Source: Dicaeum eximium
Taxonomy: Eukaryota > Chordata > Aves > Passeriformes > Dicaeidae
DNA length: 64,000 nt
Reading direction: 5' to 3'
NCBI GenBank assembly: GCA_013396995.1
Contig: VWZP01002668.1
Location: 173,458-237,457 of the forward strand
In this document: positions 11,001-21,037 of the stretch, one piece after another
How positions within the stretch are numbered: the stretch's first letter is position 1
Layout of the letters: each line of letters starts with the position of its first letter
Program-made: the position numbers and the translations under genes
Notes under the pieces: generated by a model
What the model was told of the DNA's origin: nothing
The model's database searches: none
What the model saw: the letters and a program-made list of their open reading frames with translations, nothing else

Positions 11001-14000
11001 TCCCAGGTGACCCACACTCCTTTCCCAGATGTCCCCATGCTCTTCCCATGCCCCTAGGGAAAATGGCATAGGCTCAGGTTACCTTTGGGTCAGCGAGTGT
11101 CCAGTGATGATGTGTGATGATCTCACATGATCTGTGTGGTCTCTCCCTTCTGTGAGGCACATGAGTATCTCACACCCAGCCTCTTTTCCCAACAGCTGTT
11201 GTACGATCCAGACGGACTCGGGGTTGTGAAAATGGCTTCCCTGTACATCAAGGACTTCTGGAATAAGCTGGATATCTGCGCCATCCTGGTCTTTATTGCA
11301 GGACTGACTTGCAGGTGAGCTGCAGAGCTCAGTAGTATTTTCACAGACTCATGGAATCTCAGACTGCTTTGGGTTGCAAGGGACCTTAAAGCTCATCCTG
11401 TTCCACCCCGTGCCATGGGCAGGGACACCTTCCACTGTCCCAGGTGGCTCCAAGCCCTGTCCAACCTGGCCTGGAACACTTCCAGGGGTGGGGCAGCCAA
11501 GGGCACCCTGTGCCAGGGCCTCACCTCCCTCTCAGTAATTCCAGCCTAAATGATTCTATGTGGTTCTATGGTGGCACTGAGGTGTTTTCTTTCCTCTCTT
11601 CCGTGTCCAGGCTGATCCCATCAACATTATATACCGGGCGCATCATACTGTCCCTGGCTTTTATCATTTTCTGCCTGCGCCTGATGCACATTTTCACAGT
11701 CAGTAAAACACTGGGGCCCAAGATCATCATTGTGAAGCGCATGGTGAGAGCTCCCCTCTGTCCTGCTGGGGTGAGCTGGACCGTCCTGCCAGAGCAGCTG
11801 GATATGCCACCCATGTTATCCCATCCCAGAGTGGGGCTTGCTCCAGGACACAGCTATCCTTCCCCTCTGTCTTTGCAGATGAAGGATGTCTTCTTCTTTC
11901 TCTTCCTGCTGGCAGTGTGGGTGGTGTCCTTTGGGGTGGCCAAGCAGGCTATCCTGATCCACAACGAGGAACGTGTGGAGTGGCTTTTCCGTGGCGTGGT
12001 CTACCATTCCTACCTGACCATCTTCGGGCAGATCCCCTCCTACATCGACGGTAAGGGACACTGGCCTGTGACAGCGCCTGGCATGAGCTGGGACAAAGCT
12101 GATGTACCAAACTCATGGTGTTGGCCCGTGGAAGTCCCACAGAGCTGGCAGTGAGCAGAGCACCTGGGATGATGCAGATGGAAGTCAAATCCCTGCTAAG
12201 CTCCCTGGATGCTGGCTCCTTTCTGAGAGCAGAACGTGCCCCCCAAGACACCTGAGGTTTGGCCACCACGGAGTCACGCTGTGCTCTCCCACAGGGGTCA
12301 ACTTCAACATCGACCAGTGCAGCCCCAACGGGACTGACCCCTACAAGCCCAAGTGCCCAGAGACGAACGCGGACAACAAGAAACCCATCTTCCCAGAATG
12401 GCTGACGGTCATCTTGCTGTGCCTCTACCTGCTCTTCACCAACATCCTCCTCCTCAACCTCCTCATCGCCATGTTCAAGTGAGTCTGGGGGGCTCTAGAT
12501 GTGGTGGAAGTATTGGGATCCCTCTTGGGGATTATAGATGTGGTAGAAGGGCTTGCAGGCCAGGGCTGATGAGGGAGCTGGGTAGAGCTGGGACATCGTT
12601 CAGACAGGATGTGCCCCCCCATCCCCACGGCACGGCTGACACCTGGGCTCTGCCCCAGCTACACCTTCCAGCAGGTCCAGGAGCACACGGACCAGATCTG
12701 GAAGTTCCAGCGGCACGACCTGATCGAGGAGTACCACGGCCGCCCGCCCGCGCCCCCGCCCCTCATCCTGCTCAACCACCTGCAGCTCCTGCTCTGCCGT
12801 GGCCTGCTCCGCCGGCCGGCCACCCACCACAAGCTCAGTGAGTTCCAGCGTCCCCCCCCTGCCCTCTGTCCCCCCTCAGGGCGTGGTTCATGCGCCGAGA
12901 CACAAGGCTGGGCACACGGGCTGTGCTGCTGGGGTTTGGGGTGCCCGGAGACGGGACAGCGCTGCCGTCCTCTTTCCTCGGCAGAGGAGAAGCTGGAGAA
13001 GAACGAGGAAGCTGCCCTTCTCTCATGGGAGATGTTCCTGAAGGAGAGCTACCTGCAGCACCAGCAGTGCCAGGAGAAGCAGAACACGGAGCAGATGATC
13101 CGGGATATTGCACAGAGGTACGGCTGCTCCCGAGAAAGGAAGTTCCTTCTGTCCTTCGGTGTCCTGGGCATGGAAGAGCTGGGATCAGCAGGGGTGGCTG
13201 CTGAGGGTGCTCCAGCCTGCACTGTCTCTCCAGGGTGGATGTACTGGCAGAGCTGCTGGACCTGGACCGGGTGAGGAGGACGGGGGTAGTGGAGCAAAGG
13301 CTGGGCTCTCTGGAGGACCAGGTGAGGCAAAACCAGGGCAAGTACCCAAGGAAGGTGAAATTTTTCCAGGGGCTGAGTCAATTGAACCAGAACGCAAAAT
13401 CTCTCTAAATCAATACTCCTTGAGACAGTTTGAGTTTCATTAGCATCTGAGGGGAAAAGGTTTATAGGAAAAGTTCTGCTTGACTCCAAAATAAACAGGA
13501 TGCAGGTGGGAAGTGGTGGGATGGGCCACGGCCCCCGCGACAGTGAGAGCTGACTCAGCTCTTCTCCTTGGCCTGAGAGGGCTGTCCAGACCTCCTGGAG
13601 ACAGAGACTCTCTGTCCCCTCCCTCTGGAGCTGCACGAGCAGCGGGGTGCCCAGGGAGCCAGCCCAGCCTTCGCATATCCTGTTTCCATCTCCCTTTCCA
13701 CCTGCTTTGTAAAAATATTTCCCTGGAGAAGGTTTTCCGAGGCAAACAGCAGGACGCAGGCAGGATCGCTGCTGCCCAGGGCAGCGGTGCTCCTGCCCGG
13801 GCGGGATGCGGTGGCACTCGGGGAGCAGGGGCCGGGGGTGACCCTCTCCTGTGCCCTGCAGGTGCATCAGAGCGCCCAGGCCCTGAGGTGGATGATGCAG
13901 GCACTGCGGGGCAATGGCTTCAGCTCGGGCGAGGATGTGCCGCCCGTGGGTAAGCACAGCCTGACAGCCCCAGCAGCACCGAGACAGCCCAGAGCTCCGG

Positions 14001-17000
14001 AGTGGGGCTGAGCAGCCCCTCACACCCCTCTGTCAAGCAGGGAGGCAGAGGTCCCTTTGGTCCTGGGAGGTTTGGGGTCTCCATGAGGTCATCCAGCCTC
14101 TCCTGAGTCCATTCCCACCCTCCCTGGGGTTTAATCCAGGACCTGCCAGAAGGGAAGCCAGGGGACATCAACATCCCCATGGAGAGACCCAGCCAGCCCC
14201 CTCAGCAGTGCTGAGTTGGTGCCCTGCTCTGTGGGACCCTGCTGTCTGTGTCTGCCTCACAGGCTCCTCCACAGCCTTGGACACCAAGGAGACTGACCTG
14301 GAGGGCAAACCCGAGGAGAGCCGGCCCCCGTACCACGTGCTTGCCCGAAACCTCCTGTACCCAGGGTCTCACACTCTCCGCTTCCCCGTGCCAGATGAGA
14401 AGGTGCCCTGGGAGGTAGGAGCTGTGACACTGCGTGGTGGGGCTGGCAGGAGAAGGCTTGAGGCATATCCTGACAGTGGTGGGAAAAGAAACCCATCACC
14501 CCATTTGAGAGCTGTTGTTCTTCCCTGCCCTGGGACCCTTGGCTTCCCGGAGTCACTGCTTGAGTGACCCCAAAGAAAAGGGCATCATTCCTGCTAGGAT
14601 TTGCAGTGCCAGGAATGCCTGGGGATGCTTGGTTGGACACAGAGGGTACAACCACCCACCTCTGCATTTCCTGAAGCACAGCTGGCTCAGGGTCAGGGAC
14701 AGGATCTGGCACTGGCTTCCTTGGGGGTGTGAGCCCTGCAGCCAAGACTCTGAGCTCAGCCCCCAGCAGAGCCTGCAGCATCACCTGGGGAGCGATGCCA
14801 CGAGCCGGGCAGAGGAAGAGGCTGGGCCATAAGGTGTCCCTGGGGTCTCAGTCCCTGCCTGCTGTGAGGGCAGGGGGACAAGCCAGGGGGCTGACACAGC
14901 CATGTGTTGTGCAGGTGGATTTCCCTCTCTACGACCCCCCTGCCTACTCGGCTGAGCACAAGGACATGGCTGTGCAGGACCCCTTCAGCCTGTGAGTCTC
15001 CCCCCACAGCTCCTCAGTGCTCCACCCCTGCCCTGGGTGGCACAGCCAGCCCTCCCTGCCGGGCTGCCTCCCACCCTCCAGCTCCTTGGAGTCTCTCCTG
15101 AAGATCAACTACAACACCATGGACGGGCTGATCGACCGGCAGAGCTTCCACGGGCTCTACGCCGTGCAGGACGGGCTGCCACTGTGAGTGCCACCGCCAC
15201 GGGCTCACTGCACGGGACACGGAGTGGCCAGGGGTGCCTGGGCACACCCATCCCATTCCCACTTTCCTTTGGGGCTCAGGGATAATTGCATGCATCGTTC
15301 TCAGGGCTGACCCCCCAAAAAACACCCCAAAAGATGTGGGGTGCGGTGGTAGGGAAGTGTTACAGGGGTGCACAGAGGGATCTGGCGCTGCCCCAGCACC
15401 CTCACTGTCACCCTGGCAGGAACCCCATGGGCAGGACGGGGCTGCGAGGCCGTGGGAGGCTGCACTGCTTTGGGCCCAACCATGCCCTGCACCCTGTCGT
15501 GACCCGGTGAGTGAGGCCTGCTCCAGCACGGGGCTGAGCTGTGGGGTGGAACAGGGGCATGGGGTCACCTCAGAGACCTGGCCAAACCCCGCACTGCCAA
15601 CGTGAGCACTGCTGGGCAAAGAGGAGCCAAGTCCAGCTGCAGCACGACAGGGGCCTCTCTCACAGCTGGAGGAGGAATTTGGATGGGTCCATCATAAGGA
15701 AGAGCCTGAAGAAGATGCTGGAAGTCCTGGTGGCCCAATACCCGCTGTCAGATGTCTGGGCCCTGCCTGGGGTAAGAGCTGGCAGAAACCAGAGCTGATG
15801 CAGGAGGAGATGGGATGGAGGGATGGAGGGAAGGAGGGTTGGAGGGATGGAGAGATGGAGGGAAGGAATCCCACAGAAAAGGGGGAATCACAGGCTTGTG
15901 TCCCAGCCTGGCTGAGGAGGTACCTCTGCCCCTCCTGCAGAGCACCTGCATGCCAGGGCTGCTGGGGAGCACTGCTCTCCTTACATTCACCCACTCACCC
16001 TGACCTGCTGTCTCCTGCCTCTCCCTCCCCCTCCATGGCTTCAATCCTCACGTCCTTCACATGAGCCTGTCAAGCCATTGGCAAAGCATCCTTTGGCAGG
16101 CACTGGATCAGGCAAATTCAGACACCCGCTTGGGCAGAGCTGAGGACTTTGGGCAGGAGAGGGAGGATGGGAGGCACAGCAGACCTTGTGGGATCTCCTG
16201 CAGTGATCTCCTTTGCCTGCTGGCCAAGCTGGTGGCAGGGAGGGAGGCTGGAGTGTGCTGAGGGCAGGCCCCACAGCTTTGGCACATCTGCTTTGGCACA
16301 GGGGTCACTGGAGCCGGGCGAGACGCTGCCGCTGAAGCTCAAGTGGATCCTGCGCCGGGAGTTCTGGCCCCAGTTCCAGAACCTGCTGAAACAAGGCACT
16401 GAGGTGGGGGCACACGGCTGTCCCTGTGGTGTGGGTCACAGGAGGGGTCAGTGGCACGGGGGCATGTGGCCATCAGTCACCCTGGCACGGGGACACACAG
16501 CTGTCCTGGTGGTACAGGCGCACGGGGACATCACTGTGGCACGGGGACATGTGGGCATCATGGTGTCACAGGGCCACGTGGGTGGCCCAGGGAACAGGAG
16601 CAGGGTGCCTCACCTCTTGGCCACTGCTCCCTCTGGAGAGGAAGGGCCAGAGGAGGTGAAGATGTGCCATAATTCATGTGGGGGGTCAGGGAGCAGCCCA
16701 AAGACCCTGGGGGAGGGCTGCCCACACCAGAGTCTGTGCCTGCAGTAGTGACTCCCCACGGCTCCAGCGGGGCAGAAGACCTACCCACACCCCCAGGGTG
16801 CCCTCAGAGAGGTGCTGTGGGCTCCTCATGTGACACCTCCACGCACAGGTGCACAGGGGGTACCTTGATGACCCACGCAACACAGACAACGCCTGGGTGG
16901 AGACGGTGGCCATCAGCGTGCACTTCGACACCCAGAGCGACGTGGAGATGAAGCGGCTCAACTCGGTAAGGGGCTGTCACCCCCTGAGCCAGGGCAGGGC

Positions 17001-17635
17001 ACAGGAGCCAGATCTCCAGGCCCAGCTCCCCACAGGACTGGGATTCCCTGGCTGCATGCAGTGGGGGAAGAACACGGGGTGGTGTCACAGCACACAGAGT
17101 ATCACCATACAGTTTTGGAAAAGCCCAACCCATACAGAATAACACATCATATCAGAAGGCTTCAAGTGCTGCCTTTCTAGGTCTTTAACCCAACCTTTTA
17201 TACCCCTCACCGTTCATGCATTGCACCTGTGTGTCTTCTGTTCCCTTTGGTGGTTGGTCAGCACACCTGGGCACTCCATGGCTCATTGCTTTCAGTGCTG
17301 CTCACCTGCTTTTCACAGCTGCAGCCCATCAGGGATGAGGCTGGGCCACAGCCCCATTCCCAATCACCACAAACTCTGTACCTACAGGGTGGCACCCCAA
17401 TGAGTGCCCCAAAAAGAAAGGGCAGGAGGCTGGGGACTTGAGGTGCTGCTGAACGTGGCTGGCACGGCCCCTTGCCAGCAGCACACGTGTGACATCTGTC
17501 CCCTTGCAGTTCCTGCAGGGCTGTGACCCAGAGCTGTGCATCCGCTGGCAGGTGCTGGACAAGAGGATCCCCCTGCACGCCAACCACAAGGAGCTCCTGC
17601 ACAAGGTCTCAGCCCTCCTCGGTGCCTACTACTGA
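2083..17635 (+). CDS. TRPM2: TRPM2, ADP-ribose-gated Ca2+-permeable cation channel with NUDT9-H domain (32 coding exons)
   Basis: Plasma-membrane and lysosomal non-selective cation channel opened by ADP-ribose and Ca2+ during oxidative stress. Coding exons: 2083-2277, 2587-2672, 3124-3292, 3735-3915, 4319-4485, 5031-5211, 5812-5873, 6044-6244, 6593-6695, 6910-7031, 7994-8344, 8691-8828, 9438-9567, 9860-10005, 10131-10243, 10377-10590, 11196-11314, 11611-11743, 11879-12050, 12295-12478, 12659-12837, 12985-13117, 13234-13321, 13862-13949, 14263-14414, 14915-14991, 15082-15183, 15420-15506, 15666-15771, 16302-16403, 16849-16965, 17510-17635. The sum is 4,524 nt, i.e. 1,507 aa plus stop, with phase kept at every junction; human TRPM2 is 1,503 aa. 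The N-terminal TRPM homology (SLOG) region includes VTGGAKNF and ends near residue 745. Six membrane helices occupy about 745-1055, followed by the TRP helix (WKFQRHDLIEEY), a coiled coil and NUDT9-H. S2/S3 Ca2+-site residues E850, Q853, N876 and D879 are present. All introns are AG-ended; donors are GT except the first (GC). The start at 2083 has G at -3; a second in-frame ATG lies at 2179. Confidence 0.97.
2278..2283 (+). promoter_or_regulatory. TRPM2: GC-AG splice donor after first TRPM2 coding exon
   Basis: The exon ends AAAAG and the intron begins gcgagt. Joining 2277 to 2587 keeps frame and gives Asn-Glu-Lys-Glu-Asn-Leu, aligning with the family sequence on both sides. No nearby GT donor gives an equally good protein. 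Not tested against transcripts. Confidence 0.7.
3925..4005 (-). mobile_element. CR1 3'-end fragment in TRPM2 intron
   Basis: Starts about 10 bases after the donor at 3916. It contains the reverse-oriented CR1 3' end (CACAGAATTATAGGAT, GGGTTGGAAGGGACTTTTAAAGG). Similarity fades after about 4005. Confidence 0.7.
4622..4800 (-). mobile_element. CR1 3'-end fragment in TRPM2 intron
   Basis: Reverse-oriented CR1 end with GGGTTGGAAGGAGCC, CTGCCATGGGCAGGGA and CCAGCCTGGCCTTGAAC blocks. It lies between coding exons 5 and 6. Confidence 0.85.
5548..5675 (-). mobile_element. CR1 3'-end fragment (different subfamily) in TRPM2 intron
   Basis: Contains CAGAGAATC, AGATCC-like and CAAGTCCAACTCCTGGCCC, then GCACAGAACACCCC and TGTGTCTGA. 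This resembles the longer-consensus CR1 subfamilies in reverse orientation. Boundaries are approximate. Confidence 0.65.
7625..7735 (+). mobile_element. Degenerate CR1 fragment in TRPM2 intron
   Basis: CCATCCCTGGAAAGGCTGA, then GGCAGGGGATTGGAAGGAG and ATGAGCTTCCAGCCCAAACTG, ending in TGATTTTGTGA. This is a worn sense-oriented CR1 3' end inside the roughly 960-base intron before coding exon 11 (7994). Confidence 0.6.
9582..9632. repeat. TRPM2: Short tandem duplication, CACCCCAGAGCTGCTCCTG type
   Basis: Two to three near-identical 21-bp units immediately after the donor of coding exon 13 (gt at 9568). Intronic. Confidence 0.75.
10371..10376 (+). promoter_or_regulatory. TRPM2: NAGNAG tandem splice acceptor of TRPM2 coding exon 16
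   Basis: CAGCAG directly before the exon. Use of the second AG gives Phe-Arg-Glu-Lys as in mammalian TRPM2. Use of the first would add three bases, giving Phe-Ser-Arg-Glu, at the intracellular S1-proximal loop. I chose the second for the main model. Confidence 0.6.
11341..11565 (-). mobile_element. CR1 3' end filling most of one TRPM2 intron
   Basis: Reverse-oriented CR1 from the CACAGACTCATGGAATC tail through GTGCCATGGGCAGGGACACC, CCAACCTGGCCTGGAACAC and TGTGCCAGGGCCTCACC to AGTAATTCC. The host intron is only 11315-11610, so about three quarters of it is CR1. Confidence 0.92.
15808..15872. repeat. GGATGGAGGGA-type simple repeat
   Basis: Purine-rich run of GGATGGAGGGA and GGAGGGTTGGAGGGATGG units, in the intron between coding exons 29 and 30 of TRPM2. 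Confidence 0.85.
16440..16590. repeat. Degenerate tandem repeat, GGCACGGGGACAT type
   Basis: Roughly 30-40 base units containing GGCACGGGG(G/A)CA(C/T) recur four to five times between coding exons 30 and 31 of TRPM2. The units are imperfect, so the period is approximate. Confidence 0.75.
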
Positions 17636-18790
17636 GCCTCGTGCACAGGCCAGGGCTCCTCTGTCCCACACCAGGTCTGGCTGGGACCTGCAGCTCCACC
17701 CCAGCCTGCCTGGGAGATCGTGGGAGCTGCTGCAGTTGAGGTCCTCTGGGTGCCTCTGTGAATGTAGGTTGCAGTCTCTGGGAGGAACAGTGTCCCCTCC
17801 CTGGGCCACGTGTCCCAGTCACCTGAGCCACCAGGTTCAGCCCCAGCTTGTGTCCTGGTGCTTCCACATCAGCCCCAGCCCAGAGCTTGGGCCACACAGA
17901 GCCACAGGGCTTTTCCTGTGAGATGGTCCTTCTGTCCACTCCACCCTGCTCTTGGCTTCGGGGTGGGCACTGGGGGCTCACCAGTCCCAGCTACCCCTCC
18001 ACCAAAATGTCCATCACCACTCCCTGCTCCTGCTCTGAGCCCTGGCAGCCCCACTGCCACAGACCCCAAAGGATTGCTCTGGAGAAGGCTTGGAGTTGCT
18101 CCTGTGGTGGCTGTACCCATACCTCTGGTTGCCTCAGACCCAACAACATGGTCCTGAGCTGTGATCCAGCACTTCTGAAGGTGTGAGCAGCTCTTGGCTT
18201 ATATACCTATGGTTTCATAGCTCTGCACAGGCCCACCTGCCATGCCCCAAAGTGATGTGTGATCCTCTGTGTGTGTGCTGAGCACTGGCTTGTGGCTAAA
18301 CTTCCTTCCTCTCTCTGAGCCAAGGCCCCAGCTAAGTGTCCCTTGCCTGTCCCCATCCCCTTGTGCACATGGATGGAAAGTGGCAGCTTGCTGGGACACA
18401 GGTGATCCACGCTCTGTGGTTCCTTGGGCACGTAGGGACAGGAGAGGGGACATCCCTGTGTCAATCCCAGACATCCCTGCTTTTAAGGGGTCTTCCACTC
18501 ACATTTGCCTGCCATGGGGAGAACAAGGCACAGTGGATACATTTTTTATCATCCAGAAGAGCCCCACGGTGTTGTGTTATGCCTGGAGCTGCTCAGGAAG
18601 GGATTTCAGTTCCCCCACCTTCTCCCAGTGGATCAGCCACTGGTCAGCCAAGGCTGCTCATCCCACACTGGTGGCCAGCACAGCACAGCTGCAGTTGCAG
18701 CAGTGATGCACTGGGGTTTGGCAAGGGGAGGGGGCTCAGCTTGGCAATGTACTCAACCCAGCTCAATAAACCATGTATCAAACAACTGCT
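17636..18790 (+). other. TRPM2: TRPM2 3' UTR with polyadenylation signal
   Basis: No coding similarity follows the TAC-TAC-TGA end of TRPM2. A canonical AATAAA lies at 18765-18770 (CTCAATAAACC), so the mRNA probably ends around 18,785-18,790, giving a 3' UTR of about 1.15 kb. The end point is inferred from the signal alone. Confidence 0.6.
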
Positions 18791-18979
18791 GGCTGGTGGT
18801 GTCTTACAGCTGCTTAACCGGGGGCCCTTCCTGGAGGCCATGCAGCCTGTTTGTGGAGGCCACACTTCCAGGATAAACCCAATTCCCACCCCAGTCTTGT
18901 ACAAACCCACTTTGCCTGCAGACTCACCCCCAGTGATGCCTGAACCGCAGCAGGGTTTAGGTGGGACGGGACTTCAGCA

Positions 18980-19570
18980 ATGATTTCATTTCCAGCCGTG
19001 GGCAGGAGCACCAGCAGCAGACCGGGCTGCTCCAGAGGACTTGTCCCGTTCAGAGCTGATGTGGGAAGTGATGGCACCGCACCTTCTCCCATTGCTCCCG
19101 CACCCGTGTCTGCTCCGGGTCTGCCGTCACCCCCAGGCCGGGGCACGGCCGGGGAGGGAAGATCGTGCCTTGATGAAGCTTCTAGATTGGCAGCCCGGAC
19201 CGCAGCCTCCAAAAAACTGCGGAAATCTCAGCAGCACTTAATTTCTGCACGCTGGGGCTCGGCTCAGCCACTCTCCCGCAGCTGCCCCGCTCTCCCGCGG
19301 GGGTTCTGCCTGCCTGTCCCCGCACCCTGCTGGGGACCCCCGCCCCCGCCGCCCCGCACCGCCCCCGGGGCCGCCGCCGCGGGACCGCCCGGCCCGGGAG
19401 CGGCCGCAGCAACAGGTGGGGCCGAGCGGGATCGCGGCCGAACCGCACCGGGATCCGCACCGGCACCGGCACCGGCATCAGCACCGGCACCGGCACCGGC
19501 ATCAGCATCGGCACCGGCACCGGCACCGCAGCCGCAGCCGGAGCGAAGCAGAGCCGCCCTGGCCGAGCCG
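18980..19570 (+). promoter_or_regulatory. LRRC3: CpG-rich promoter and noncoding first exon of LRRC3
   Basis: From about 19,250 the DNA becomes very GC- and CpG-rich. A strong splice donor lies at 19571 (GAGCCG|gtaaga), and the LRRC3 coding exon begins with an acceptor at 20815-20816. LRRC3 genes usually have one noncoding exon before a single coding exon, so this region is the best candidate for promoter plus exon 1. The transcription start is not defined. Confidence 0.6.
19441..19530. repeat. (GGCACC)n-like hexamer repeat
   Basis: Runs of GCACCGGCACCGGCATCAGC units, i.e. a GGCACC hexamer with GGCATC variants, within the CpG-rich LRRC3 first-exon region just upstream of the donor at 19571. 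Confidence 0.85.
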
Positions 19571-19926
19571 GTAAGAGACCCCCGGGGGTCTCGGGGTCTG
19601 CTCGGGGCAGCCGGGGCGGTGGGGGTCGGCCGTGCTGCGCGGAGCGGTGCCGGGTTCCCGGGCAGGGCAGGAGGGCGGGCCCGAGCATCACCCCGCACAC
19701 CCCCGGGCTCCGCCGAGGCTGCGACTCCTGAGCGCTCCTCGGAGCCCTTCGTGCGGTGGGAACCGGCAGCCTTGTTCCCCCGGAGAGACGGAGCTGAAAG
19801 AGCTGCCAGAGCCCGGTGCATTTTGCAGGGCCAGAGAGATTCCCGGGAAGCTCAACTTCATATCCCCGGGCAGAATCCACAGCTCTGGGCAGGGCTGCGG
19901 GCAGAGCTGCAGGCAGCATCCTTCAG

Positions 19927-19976
19927 GTATGAGCATCCCTCGGGTGTGAGCATCCCTCGGGTGTGAGGATCCCTCC
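19927..19976. repeat. 17-bp tandem repeat, three copies
   Basis: GTGTGAGCATCCCTCGG repeated about three times in the LRRC3 intron. Confidence 0.85.
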
Positions 19977-21037
19977 GTGGTACCCTGAGCATGGTCACTC
20001 CTGAAGGATGCTGCTGTTACCAGGGGAATGCTATCAGCAGAAGGATTCTGGTACCAGAGGGACAACAGCTTGGTGCCCATAATGACACCACATGGGACAT
20101 TTAATTCCCACGAGAAATGTTCCCTTGGCTTCCCAGATGTCCCCTCCATGAGGATCTCTCCTCCCAGGCTGGCCAAGGCAGCAGGAGGGGCATGAGCAGC
20201 ACCAAAGGCAGAGGAAAGGTGTCCCATCTGCTTCTCCTCCTGCCTTGTCCCTGGCAGCACTGGGGTGTCCTTTGGGGCTCCTACATCACCTCTTTTACTG
20301 TGCTGGGCAGTGGCTCCTCTCTTCACCTCCCACCCCCACAGTCAGTCTATCAAACCATACTCTTCGTTTACTTTAAAAAAAACAACCTCACCTCCAAACA
20401 CTTCTTTGGTGACACCCTTGGAAACCTGACTTGTACCAGCTCACAGACCAGAAGGGAAGGGAAAGGAAAGCAAAAGAGCTCCACACCTTGTGATTTAAAA
20501 TCCTGGTGGTGATTAAGTCAGTCTGATGATCCTTAGAGTCTGACTCACCATTTTTTTTAAACACTCAGAGTTGGTGAGATAGAAATTTACTGCTGCTGCT
20601 CTCCAGCAGCTAACTACTGCACCTCCCTGGAAACTGGTAGCAGAATGGGGCAGAGGCTCCCAGGCCCATCTCCACACCCCATCTTGCAGCTCCCTTTGTC
20701 CACCCGGTGGTCTCTGCAGAGACAGGGGTAGGGGAGCTGGCGTTTCCATTTCCAATTAAACCAAATTAAGCTGTCCTGGGAAAGATGGCCAGTGTCACTC
20801 CACCCTTGTTTTCCAGCCTCAGGAGCGCAGTCTCTCACGCCTTTGCCAGGGCACATCACCCATGAGCCGTGCCCGGTGTTCCAGGAAATAATGCCGTGTC
20901 ACATCCCCTCCACCCACAGCTTCCCCTCGGCCATGGGCGAGGCCGTGCAGGAGCGCGCGGGGCCCGTCCCGCTGCCCAGGAGCTGCTGCCAGCCCCGGGG
21001 AGCTGCCGGCGGCCACGCTGAGCTGGCTGCCTGCAAG

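Larger units (their letters stand above)
10131..12837 (+). other. TRPM2: TRPM2 transmembrane channel, pore and TRP-helix exons
   Basis: Exons 15-21 of the coding model encode residues about 745-1115. Exon 16 carries hydrophobic S1/S2 segments, ending in CEETRQ. Exon 17 holds FWNKLD, completing the intracellular Ca2+ site. Exon 18 ends in GPKIIIVKRM, exon 19 has the S5 helix and pore helix, and exon 20 the pore loop and S6 (LLLNLLIAMF). The filter reads FGQIP at residues 986-990, followed by Ser991 where human has Gly984. The two pore-loop cysteines (C1003 and C1015) and the NGT glycosylation-type sequon between them are kept. Confidence 0.92.
15665..17635 (+). other. TRPM2: TRPM2 NUDT9-H (ADP-ribose pyrophosphatase-like) core with degenerate Nudix box
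   Basis: The last four exons carry the core of the C-terminal NUDT9 homology domain; the preceding exons from 14915 supply its first part. The Nudix box spans the junction 15771/16302 and begins GSLEPGE. Seven residues later, where active NUDT9 enzymes have R-E-F/L-G-E-E, the sequence is W-I-L-R-R-E. The Arg-Glu pair and the first metal-binding Glu of the box are therefore absent, which argues for ADP-ribose binding with little or no hydrolysis, as in human TRPM2 (R-I-L-R-Q-E). The 3' end (Asp-Pro-Arg-Asn-Thr-Asp-Asn-Ala-Trp, then the WQVLDKRIPLHANHKELL segment) is intact. Confidence 0.9.

Noticed and set aside
13049..14023. 324-codon minus-strand open frame
   Set aside because: Overlaps TRPM2 coding exons 22-24 in antisense and has no domain; considered a GC-rich shadow.
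16440..16590. CRISPR-like or other regularly spaced array
   Set aside because: Units are contiguous and degenerate rather than identical repeats with unique spacers, and the genome is avian.
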